Shown here: positions 41,501 to 49,124 of the stretch, one piece after another
How the letters are laid out: each line of letters begins with the position of its first letter
Position numbering within the stretch: position 1 is the first letter of the stretch
NCBI GenBank assembly: GCA_903892355.1
Contig: CAITIE010000091.1
Location: forward strand, 248,001-312,000
Origin: an uncultured Pirellula sp.
Lineage (GTDB): Bacteria > Planctomycetota > Planctomycetia > Pirellulales > Pirellulaceae
Direction of reading: 5' to 3'
Length of the DNA stretch: 64,000 nt
Position numbers and translations under genes: made by a program
The notes under the pieces: model-generated
Told to the model about the DNA's origin: nothing
What the model saw: the letters and a program-made list of their open reading frames with translations, nothing else
Databases searched by the model: none

Positions 41501-44276
41501 TGTTCCCTTGTAAGGGGGCGAAATTGTCATTTCTCGCGCCTAGGAAAATCGTTTTGGATTCAATCGCGGTACTATCGATCTCACCCTCGAGATCCGGGAT
41601 GTCGTCACCGTTGAGATACACCCGTGCGCGGCTCCCTTCCCGGACCAAAACAACATGGTTCCATATGCCCGGTTCGATGACCGTTCTTCCGACCAGCAGC
41701 TCATCCCGCTGGTTTCCATTGAAGAGAATGAGTTTTCCTTGCGCATTCGGAAGATGAGTTCCACCGATCCCTAAATGATCTCCCGGGGCTGCGGTCGCAT
41801 CGGCGGGGCCTCGCGAAAAGAGGTATGCCGTCACCGGTCGCGAACTATTGGACAGTCGATTCATGAACCAGAAGGAAACGCTGTAGGACGCACCGAGGGA
41901 ATCGACTTCGGAACGACATCGACCTCCCTGAAAAGCACCAAAGCTATCCTTGGTGAACGAAACTCGACCGTCGAGCGTGAAGGTCGATGGGTTCGTATCG
42001 AAAGATTCGTACCAACTCGGTTTTAGGGATCTCAAGTACGGTGCGTACTGCTCCTGAAACTCAGGTGCCGGTTGTCCGGCTCCCGCACCCGGTCGGACTC
42101 GCTCCAGCAATCGATCCTGTTTGGCGATGGAAGCGGCAATGCCAGACTCTCGCCATTGCGCTTCGATGGTTTCCTGGCTCAGCGATCGATCGAAGAAAGC
42201 AACCTCATCGAGTTTGCCTTGCAACTCCGCACCAAACTGCATGCTGGATTGATGTTCGTAGTCCACATGCTCCATCGTTAATGATGGCTCGATGGTTCCA
42301 TTAAGGTATACCGAGATGCGATCTCCGTCACGGACGATGCTGATGGCGTTCCATTGGTCCGCACGGAGACGCCGTTCTGAGCTGCTGGAGCTTTCCCGCC
42401 CTGCGTTGTTGGCTGCGATCGGTGCTGTGAGTATTACTTGCGCTGAATGATCATCGAATTGATGGACGCTGATCAATTCGCCCCCGCTGTGGGCGCTCAA
42501 CACGCCACGGCGATCCGATGCGCCGCTCCGTTCGCCAAGCCAAAACCAATAGCTGACGGTGTAACGATCCAGCGGTGGAATGCCGTCGATCAGCAATCGA
42601 CCATCGACGAACTGGACAGCACGATTGATCTCGTTTGGACCGGAGAACGAAGACGCGACCAAGTGTTCTTGCAAACCGATCCCGGTGCCGCTGCCTGCGC
42701 CAGGAAGGTACCACGCAAACGCGCCGAGGAGTTGCCCTTCTTTCCCGCCGGGGACGGCGTTGCGAGCCTCGATTCCTTCGTCTTCGTTGAGTCGCCAATA
42801 TCCGAGCGGACGATCGTCAAGAATCCGTTTCGCATAGGGACCATGTTCATCGATCAGTTCCCGTCGCGGTTCTCCTGTTGCGCGCTCCATCGCTTCGACC
42901 AACGCATCCACGATTTTCGGCTCGGCCGTGACCTCAAGCCCAGCCGTGCGCGCGGGCCAAGTGGTATAGCCCCCTAGCCGATGTTGCTCCGGAGGTGGGA
43001 TATAACCTTCGGCTCCGTTGGCCAATTCGACATTGAAGTGCATCTGTGCAGGCGATCGACGCTTGAGTTTCAAACCGGTCAAGGCGTAGACTTCGTTCGG
43101 AAGGGCGGCGATCGTCAAATCACCGATCCGTAACGCCTGCAGTTTCAATTGCGTCCGTTGGCGATCGTGCAGAATCAATGCTTCGCGGGCATAAACCTCA
43201 GTGACATTTCTGGGAAGATCATTCTCTATCTTCGCTGCGATCGGCTCAGCCCATTTGCGTCGCGACTCGTCCGGGACACGATACCGCAGCGGGAGCAATT
43301 GTTCCTCGACAGCCAGTGCTGCGTGCGGATGGTATTGGATCGTATCGAGCCCTTTCTCCGCATAGCGTGCTACCTCGGCAGCGTACTCTGCCATCGATAC
43401 GCCCCGCGCCGGGCTACCGTAATCCATCCACATCAGATCCCCGCTGGTCCCTTGAGAAAGGGCGCATACGAAAGGACCATTCCCGTCACCTGATTCCCCG
43501 AGAATCTCTGCCACATGCTTGCAGAAAAGTCCGTAGTAATCCGCCGAAATAGCGCCCGTGCCGAAATAATGTTGCGAGTAATTGGCATAAACGGCGATCG
43601 GTTTACCCTCGAGCGTCTGCAGTGAGATCAGAGACAAGCTCGGATCGACCGGTCCGGAGGGGCCGATCACATCGGTGCTTTGGTACCCGGGGTGCATGTT
43701 CGCTAATCCGTTCGGTTCGCCAAACGGATCGACGATCTTCCGATCGTTGCGACGGATCCAACGTCGGTTGTGCGTATGCTCCCAGTCATCGACACTTCCC
43801 CAACCGATCCGTGCCGGCTGAAGATTCCCATGGGCTGCAACGATGGCATCGGCGATCTTGCCAGGGAGCATCGCCGCATACGCCGCGTCTTGCCGGGTCC
43901 CCAAGCATCCCATGGCTGCCGGTGCCGAGTGGGTGTGGGTCGCGGATACCAGCATATGGCTCGCTGGAATCCCACAACGTCGACTCGCTTCCACCTTCGC
44001 CGCATCGATCAGGCTTTGCTCCATCATGCAGGTATCGACCACAACCAAAGCCAATTGCGAGGTTGCATTGTCGAGGACGATCGCTCGTACCCACAACGCG
44101 TCTTGGAGCACACTACCCCGTCCTTCCAAAAATCCACCTGCGATGATCGATTCCTTTTCGATAGGATCGATATTGACCGTCGCAGCCCCCGCGCGAAACG
44201 ATTCGCCTCGCACGTCATGCTGAAGGTGTTGAATCGCAACAAAGATTGCAACTGCGAGGGTAAGAAATCGCAACAT
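38502..44276 (-). CDS. 1924-residue secreted ceramidase-like / LamG / PVC-type dehydrogenase / cytochrome protein
   Basis: Four functional blocks follow a signal peptide (residues 1-24). Residues about 25-480 match neutral/alkaline ceramidase-like proteins (FRAGAATVNIDPIEKESIIAGG, SATHTHSAPAAMG, GTSGDLMWMDYGSPARG). Two LamG/concanavalin-like domains sit at about 490-735 and 775-985 (YTVSYWFWLGERSG; YSVSFWFMNRLS). A beta-propeller of the PVC-type membrane-bound dehydrogenase family starts near 1020 (HVPAGYQVSLAACEPQVLDPVAMDWD, NGGHHPNHGLG), followed by HEAT-like repeats. The end is a cytochrome c domain with the haem motif CASCH (GGVVYARACASCHRRG). The protein is long, but no frameshift is visible. 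Substrate and electron partner are unknown. Confidence 0.88.
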   Translation of the reverse strand: MLRFLTLAVAIFVAIQHLQHDVRGESFRAGAATVNIDPIEKESIIAGGFLEGRGSVLQDALWVRAIVLDNATSQLALVVVDTCMMEQSLIDAAKVEASRRCGIPASHMLVSATHTHSAPAAMGCLGTRQDAAYAAMLPGKIADAIVAAHGNLQPARIGWGSVDDWEHTHNRRWIRRNDRKIVDPFGEPNGLANMHPGYQSTDVIGPSGPVDPSLSLISLQTLEGKPIAVYANYSQHYFGTGAISADYYGLFCKHVAEILGESGDGNGPFVCALSQGTSGDLMWMDYGSPARGVSMAEYAAEVARYAEKGLDTIQYHPHAALAVEEQLLPLRYRVPDESRRKWAEPIAAKIENDLPRNVTEVYAREALILHDRQRTQLKLQALRIGDLTIAALPNEVYALTGLKLKRRSPAQMHFNVELANGAEGYIPPPEQHRLGGYTTWPARTAGLEVTAEPKIVDALVEAMERATGEPRRELIDEHGPYAKRILDDRPLGYWRLNEDEGIEARNAVPGGKEGQLLGAFAWYLPGAGSGTGIGLQEHLVASSFSGPNEINRAVQFVDGRLLIDGIPPLDRYTVSYWFWLGERSGASDRRGVLSAHSGGELISVHQFDDHSAQVILTAPIAANNAGRESSSSSERRLRADQWNAISIVRDGDRISVYLNGTIEPSLTMEHVDYEHQSSMQFGAELQGKLDEVAFFDRSLSQETIEAQWRESGIAASIAKQDRLLERVRPGAGAGQPAPEFQEQYAPYLRSLKPSWYESFDTNPSTFTLDGRVSFTKDSFGAFQGGRCRSEVDSLGASYSVSFWFMNRLSNSSRPVTAYLFSRGPADATAAPGDHLGIGGTHLPNAQGKLILFNGNQRDELLVGRTVIEPGIWNHVVLVREGSRARVYLNGDDIPDLEGEIDSTAIESKTIFLGARNDNFAPLQGNIAHAVFFNSTVEDAIAKEIFTSALASSANPSSPSSAARATQDSALSGPKGAVESLDYIHVPAGYQVSLAACEPQVLDPVAMDWDASLRMWVVEMADYPLGLDGRGAPGGRIRRLEDKDRDGFYESSILFDDGLNFPTGILCWRDGVLVTAAPKLWFLRDEDGDGTVDSREVLLEGFNEGNQQLRLNHLRMGLDGWVYCANGGHHPNHGLGTKVLSKRNGKTYEIGSRDFRFRPDTGEVETESGPSQYGRNRDAWGHWFGTQNANPLWHYVLSSRYMERNPHVATNTTIKHLVGPGSPPVYPASSLEKRFHSFEQSGHFTSACSGMIYGDDLLFGKGKKLHAFTCEPFHNLVQHNVLTEDGVSFLASRPVGEGKLDFFASEDRWCRPVMVRTGPDGALWIADMVRYMIEHPEWLPAEGKSELEPHYRLGDNAGRIYRVTPASGGVGPVTLDPSDGPSLISHLQSSNDWVRTTAHAWLLWNHDTSLVPELEGLARTGSTPESRYHAICILDSLESLTDELLTERLKGESTQSPHVLEGLIRIAEKRQTPEVILAASAAADHSDPKVCLQLALSCGEWENPMAAVSLTKLAERFHHDPYFRSAIMSSALVHAKGFAKGISSSQPDVIAAFRVPLLRQSLAVNDHDTIAVLVASAIEQAKSGRGVDQLDLTLLELQRLGVDFRNLASQSPSGEIARSVAKLDAWAKQLQATAESESVEATKRIAALVPLSRMQPYRNDAVQRLSHWMDTHASLEQQRLAISALAQSGHEDVPKVFAKSVPSIHKELLRPMMDAWLTRESWVRDLLDRLEASEIGPSLLDATEQARLADYPIPELAKRYRDLPWNRELAAREEVYQAYAPVLELKGDAIAGGVVYARACASCHRRGEQSEGTDIGPNLASVVGHSKEKLLRNILIPSGDVQPGYYAYSCLLESGEVVSGVLVSETSTSVAIKQTNAEIRGIPRSEIDVLRNTNRSLMPDGLEASIDRQQMADLIAYLQKPISVP

Positions 44277-44416
44277 AGGAAAGGTATGCCGAATCGAGGA
44301 CGGTCAAGAGCGATCAAAAGCAAGCGATCGCTAAAGCTTACTTGATTTTTAATCCATCCGCGAATGAATCGATCGACGAGTTAGACGATTCGGTTTCATT
44401 GAGAACGAGAACCAAA

Positions 44417-44453
44417 ACGAGCACGAGCACGAGCACGAGTACGAGTACGAGTA
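44417..44453. repeat. Six-base tandem repeat (acgagc/acgagt)
   Basis: Six units in a row, three acgagc then three acgagt. It lies in the 285-base gap before the HAD hydrolase stop, where it opens a spurious VLVLVL frame on the minus strand. Confidence 0.85.
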
Positions 44454-44561
44454 GGAAACCCGGGTTGATTTGGATTTGGCTCTGCGACCCTCGAAAATCG
44501 CAGCTGCAAACGGAATTTTTGCGATGCAAGCGATTTGGGGGTGCCGATCGCGCGTCGCGTA

Positions 44562-45188
44562 CTACCAGTGACGAACGATATCCATCAACCGATCGGCGCT
44601 GGTGAACGGTTCCGCCATCCAGCCTTCGCGTCGAGCCCCCTCGACATTGTCATGACGATCGTCGGTAAAAAAGATCTTCGATGGTTCTCGTCCTGCCCGC
44701 TCCGCGGCGATTCGATAGATCTGAGAATCAGGTTTCATGCTCTTGGCTTCAAAGGATAAAATCACCGGTACGAACCAGTCGACCACCTGCGGGTATTCCA
44801 TATGCAAGATCCAATTCCAGTGGGCTTCGCAGGTGTTCGACAATAGTCCGATCGGGATACCCAAGCTCTTTACGTGATGGAGCACCGGCAGGATCTGTGC
44901 GTTCGGAACGAACATGTCCGCGGCTGCTTGCAGCATCTCGTTGGTATCCAGCGACCGATCGAGCGACTGGGCGATTCGGTCGATGAACTCTTCACCGGTG
45001 ATCAAACCGGTTTCATACTCGATTTGCAGATCGCTCTGCATAATAACGGCATGCATTCGTTGAGGGTCGACGTTGGCGATTTTCGCCATCGATCGCATCG
45101 CGAGCGAGTGATCGAAGTAGAGCAGGACGTTGCCGAGGTCAAAGTACATGAACTCGGGTTTTGCGAACTCGGATTTGACCATGGTCAT
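44562..45188 (-). CDS. HAD-family hydrolase, YihX-like
   Basis: A 208-residue hydrolase. Motif I is FDLGNVLL with the nucleophile Asp17 and Asn20 in place of the second Asp, as in YihX and the N-terminal phosphatase of soluble epoxide hydrolase. Motif II is GLLSNTCEAHW, motif III is the Lys in SFEAKSMKPDSQIY, and motif IV is FFTDDRHDNVEGARREGW. YihX itself is an alpha-D-glucose-1-phosphatase; the substrate here is uncertain. GGAG precedes the ATG at 45188. Confidence 0.88.
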   Translation of the reverse strand: MTMVKSEFAKPEFMYFDLGNVLLYFDHSLAMRSMAKIANVDPQRMHAVIMQSDLQIEYETGLITGEEFIDRIAQSLDRSLDTNEMLQAAADMFVPNAQILPVLHHVKSLGIPIGLLSNTCEAHWNWILHMEYPQVVDWFVPVILSFEAKSMKPDSQIYRIAAERAGREPSKIFFTDDRHDNVEGARREGWMAEPFTSADRLMDIVRHW

Positions 45189-45281
45189 GGCGTCGCTGCT
45201 CCTGCGTTGACGGTGCGCACTAACGCACCCGGTATCGATTCCATACCGAAAAAATGCTTCGGAAACGTTTGCGTACTGAAA

Positions 45282-47060
45282 TTAAACCAGCGCATCGGCA
45301 AAGGTCTTTTGCAATGCTTTGAGCCCTCGTGCGCCATCCTTGCCTTCGATGACCACATTGACTCGCAATTCGCTGGTGTTGATCATCAGGACATTGATCC
45401 CTTCGTCGGCGAGGGCTTTGAACATAGCGATCGCGACGCTGGTATGGCTGCGCAATCCGATGCCGCTGACCGACAGTTTGGAGATGTCGTTGCTGCCGCC
45501 GATCTTTCGGAACTGGTAGCCCGTTTTTCCGAGCACCTCCATGCACGCATCCATCTGGTCTTTAGGGATGGTAAAGCTGATACTGGTTTCGCCTTGGTAC
45601 CCATCGCAGCTTTGGATGATCATGTCGACGAAAATACCAGCGCTGGCGACTTCCTGAAAGACTTTCTCGGCCAGGCCCGGGGTGTCGGGAACGCCGGACA
45701 ACGTCACTCGGGCCTGATCGCCGAGCAAGGATATATCGAGTAAGGTCAATTGTTCCAAGTTGGTCGAACGCAATCGCTCGACAACTTCGCTGGGACTTTG
45801 CTTCGTATGCGACATTTGACCGATCAACCATTGGTTTGCGTCGGCCGGCTTGGTTTGGAGAGAGAACGCTTGGTGCACAGCCCGCAAGGCCGCAGTTGCT
45901 TGCGCGCGCTGGACCAAACAGCTGATCTTGATCTCGCTAGTGGTGATCATTTGAATGTTGATACCAGCGGTTGCCAGTGCCGCGAACATCCGCTCGGCAA
46001 CACCCGTTTGGTCGGCCATCCCGAGCCCCACCACGGAGACCTTCGCGACCGCATCGTCGTGGTGAAGACCCGTTGCACCAGTGACATCGACAGCCTCCTG
46101 AACCGCTCGCAATGTCTCTTTGAGTTCGTCGCTGGGGATCGTGAACGAGATGTCGGCACGATTCTCCATACCGATGTTCTGGACAATCATGTCGACGGTA
46201 ATCTTTCGATCCGCAAGTCTCTTAAAGATCTCATAGCTCATCCCCGGCGTATCGGGTACGCCTTGGACCGTGACACGAGCTTCATCGCGCGTCAAAGCAG
46301 CTCCGCACACGGGAACCGTTGGCGACTCCGGTATCGAGACGATCATCGAACCGGGAGCGTCGGAGAAACTGCTTCGGACTCGGATCGGAACATCGAATTT
46401 TTTCGCGAACTCGATCGAGCGATTGTGCATGACGCTGGCCCCGAGACTCGCCAGCTCCAACATCTCGTCGTAACTGATCAGTCCCATCTGGCGGGCTTCG
46501 GGCAACAACCTCGGATCGGTTGTGTACACACCGTCCACATCGGTGTAGATCTCACAGGCGTCCGCGTTCAATACGGCGGCCAACGCCACGGCGGTGGTAT
46601 CGCTGCCACCGCGACCGAGCGTGGTAATGTTGAAGTCCTCATCGACCCCTTGGAACCCAGCCGCAATCACAATGTTGCCTTGATCGAGCAACCGGCGGAT
46701 ACGGTCGGTCGAAATGGTTTTGATGCGAGCCTTGGTGTAGGAGCTATCCGTCTTGATCCCCATCTGCGCCCCGGTGAGCGAAATAGCACGGTACCCAAAC
46801 CCATGGATGGCCATCGCCATCAGAGCCACGCTGACTTGTTCTCCCGTGCTCAGGAGCATGTCCATTTCGCGGGCTGGCGGTTCGCCGTTGACCTGTTTCG
46901 CTAAATCGATCAAGTGATCCGTTTCATGGCCCATGGCGCTGACGACGACGACGACCTGATTGCCCTCCTGCTGCGCGCGGATCGCTTTCCGCGCTGCCGC
47001 CTGAATCTTTTCAGGAGTCGCGACGCTCGTACCACCAAATTTCTGAACAATGAGAGGCAT
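45282..47060 (-). CDS. lysC: Aspartate kinase with a double-length regulatory region
   Basis: Phosphorylates aspartate, the first step to lysine, threonine and methionine. The catalytic part has KFGGTSVATPEKI (residues 7-19), FNITTLGRGGSDTTAVALAAVL and EIYTDVDGVYTTDPR. At 592 residues it is longer than the usual 400-450. From about residue 265 onward ACT domains are seen in two similar halves, RVTVQGVPDTPGMSYEIFKRLAD and RVTLSGVPDTPGLAEKVFQEVAS, each followed by its own second ACT. That gives four ACT domains, as described for cyanobacterial aspartate kinases. Feedback control by lysine and/or threonine is expected from the family. Confidence 0.93.
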   Translation of the reverse strand: MPLIVQKFGGTSVATPEKIQAAARKAIRAQQEGNQVVVVVSAMGHETDHLIDLAKQVNGEPPAREMDMLLSTGEQVSVALMAMAIHGFGYRAISLTGAQMGIKTDSSYTKARIKTISTDRIRRLLDQGNIVIAAGFQGVDEDFNITTLGRGGSDTTAVALAAVLNADACEIYTDVDGVYTTDPRLLPEARQMGLISYDEMLELASLGASVMHNRSIEFAKKFDVPIRVRSSFSDAPGSMIVSIPESPTVPVCGAALTRDEARVTVQGVPDTPGMSYEIFKRLADRKITVDMIVQNIGMENRADISFTIPSDELKETLRAVQEAVDVTGATGLHHDDAVAKVSVVGLGMADQTGVAERMFAALATAGINIQMITTSEIKISCLVQRAQATAALRAVHQAFSLQTKPADANQWLIGQMSHTKQSPSEVVERLRSTNLEQLTLLDISLLGDQARVTLSGVPDTPGLAEKVFQEVASAGIFVDMIIQSCDGYQGETSISFTIPKDQMDACMEVLGKTGYQFRKIGGSNDISKLSVSGIGLRSHTSVAIAMFKALADEGINVLMINTSELRVNVVIEGKDGARGLKALQKTFADALV

Positions 47061-47404
47061 GGAAAGAACCGTTTCACAAGAGCCAGGCGGACCCCCAAAA
47101 TCTTTGGGAATGCAACAACGCCGCGGAAAATGATATCAACAACGCCGCTTTTGAGAATGAGCAACCGTACACCAACCTACTGATGCTCGAAATCTGCAAG
47201 AAATCATGCAGGAAGATGTGCCCGCTCACCGCTTGCAAAAAATCAGAGCAGAATGCTTCAAAAAATCGGAGCGGGATGCTACGGAAACGGGATGCTACGG
47301 AAATCGGAGCGGAATGGCGCAAGCCATCCGGTGAACCTCCATTTGCCGCGAACCTCCATTTGCCGTGATACCTAGGATCCCAGTGAACCTAGGAACCGAT
47401 CCGC
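47061..47404. repeat. Intergenic region of 344 bases with two tandem duplications
   Basis: No gene is seen between the lysC start and the end of the TPR lipoprotein gene. A 16-base unit cgggatgctacggaaa occurs at 47272-47287 and 47288-47303. A 17-base unit gaacctccatttgccgc (the second copy ends gt) occurs at 47333-47349 and 47350-47366. Confidence 0.75.
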
Positions 47405-48646
47405 TCAGCGGCGCAACTGCCGATCCATAGGCGACGAAACCGAACTCCCTGGAATCGATCGGGTGGTGTTGCCAGCCTCATCAGTGAATTGGCCGGACCC
47501 GTTTGTGGAAGCGTTACCGACTCTTGCGCCACCTGAGTAGAAGTTTGCCGATGGAACACCACCAGGAGGAGTCATGCCGGGCGACCAGTTAAAACGCCCT
47601 CCTGATCCCAAGGATGGATTGGCATCACCAGAGTTCATGCTGGCGCGGTTGCTCGAACCAGCGTTGGGAAGGATGGGACTGGTGGCCGCTAATTTCGCAA
47701 AGGATTCATCCAAACTTCCTTTCACACGCACGACCTCGGAGTCGCTGGAATGCTCCGCGAGAACCCGGCCTAGGGTGATACGAGCTTGGACGAGTTCCCC
47801 AAGTCGATACTGAGTTTCTGCAACTTGAATCTGCCGTTGCCACAATTCCGGTGGAAGCCGCTCGGAAGCTTTGGCCAATAGCATCGTCGCTTCCTGTGGG
47901 CGGTTGAGGTCGGCAAAGGTCAAGCCTCGCTGCAGCATGTGCTCGGGCTGATCGGAAACCTCCGGGTGGAGATCGGCCATATGGTCGAGCGTCGACAGAG
48001 ATCGCTCGGGCCTTTGTGTCGTGCGGTAGAGCTCTGCAATCGAAAGTTGGACCCGCGGGTAATCGCTTCGTATCAATAGCGCTCGATGGTAACATTCGAG
48101 CGCATCGTGGGTTTCGCTCGATGCGCGATGCGTATCGCCGAGCAACGCCCAGGCTTGCGCATGGTTGCGATTCACCGAAAGAACATCCAACGCAATCTGT
48201 TTCGCTTGCTCATTCTTTCCCGACTCCAAGTACATCTCCCCCAAGCGTATCGCGTACTCGGGGTTCTTGCCCGATAACCGCAACGCCTCGCTCATGTGAT
48301 ACGTGGCTTGCTCCTTATCACCACGACTCCATAGCGTGGTCGCATATCCCCAATGAGCCCGCTCGTCGAGCGGTGACTGCGCGAGGGCTTGTGAAAATAA
48401 TAGCTCTGCATCCGAGTAGCGATCGCGCTGCAACGCATCGGCACCGCGCAACGATAACTGCCGCGCTGATACCAACGGTTTGTTCGTGGGTGTGCCTCGA
48501 AACGCGCGACAGCCTACCTCGCTACCGACCAACAGCACGAGCATCGCACTAAAAATCGAAGTAACCTGTCGTCGTGGTGATTGGTTTTGCAGTTTTGTAG
48601 TCGGATTGAATGATTTCGGCGACAGAGACTCGTCGTTCCAACGCAT
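47405..48646 (-). CDS. TPR-repeat lipoprotein
   Basis: A 413-residue product. The ATG at 48646 is preceded by GGGAGG at normal spacing, which decides it over a longer frame to 48769. The lipobox EVGC places the acylated Cys at residue 46. About seven tetratricopeptide repeats follow (for example ADALQRDRYSDAELLFSQAL, AHWGYATTLWSRGDKEQATYHMSEALRL, AWALLGDTHRASSETHDALECYHRALLI). The C-terminal 90 residues are low-complexity Gly/Ser/Asn/Pro. It is probably an outer-membrane scaffold; partners are unknown. Confidence 0.85.
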   Translation of the reverse strand: MRWNDESLSPKSFNPTTKLQNQSPRRQVTSIFSAMLVLLVGSEVGCRAFRGTPTNKPLVSARQLSLRGADALQRDRYSDAELLFSQALAQSPLDERAHWGYATTLWSRGDKEQATYHMSEALRLSGKNPEYAIRLGEMYLESGKNEQAKQIALDVLSVNRNHAQAWALLGDTHRASSETHDALECYHRALLIRSDYPRVQLSIAELYRTTQRPERSLSTLDHMADLHPEVSDQPEHMLQRGLTFADLNRPQEATMLLAKASERLPPELWQRQIQVAETQYRLGELVQARITLGRVLAEHSSDSEVVRVKGSLDESFAKLAATSPILPNAGSSNRASMNSGDANPSLGSGGRFNWSPGMTPPGGVPSANFYSGGARVGNASTNGSGQFTDEAGNTTRSIPGSSVSSPMDRQLRR

Positions 48647-49124
48647 GATGCGCCTCCCAAGGTTCACGCCTCGGTGCGCATTCGAATTGGAAGAAAAACG
48701 AATCATGGATGGCAGTAACCCATCGATGGTAATAAACGTTCGTGCAGTACAACCCCATGCTTCTAGCAAAAACGCACTGGAAAACGCAAGGGATTCCGCG
48801 ACGGAGTGCGATTGCTTGCATTCACTGGCGACTCAGCGACTAGGGCATGCCACGCTGAGGACAGCCCAGCCGATCCTGCAGTGGGCCCGAGATCCTGCAG
48901 TGGGTGCTAGTAGCAATTCCGAAGCGCATCGATTCCAAGGTTCCCCAGTTTCCATTGATTCCGTGGAAACTTTCTCGTACTTACCATTCCGAGCCTATCC
49001 CGAAGTTTCGACGCAAGGCGGCGGCTAGTGGGTCCGATTGCTTTGGAACGTCGCAATAGCTCACTCTCGTCTCCTATCACAACGGGCGAGAAACCCATCG
49101 CCTATTTCGAAATTATTGCTGGCA
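48647..49124. other. Divergent intergenic region, 478 bases
   Basis: It separates two TPR proteins transcribed in opposite directions. The 14-base sequence gatcctgcagtggg occurs twice with 19-base spacing (48872 and 48891). The exact 5' end of the right-hand gene is uncertain, so part of the region may be coding. No gene is otherwise supported. Confidence 0.4.

Noticed and set aside
44338-44529. Minus-strand frame encoding a Val-Leu repeat
   Set aside because: It results from the six-base tandem repeat at 44417-44453; there is no ribosome site and no protein-like sequence outside the repeat.
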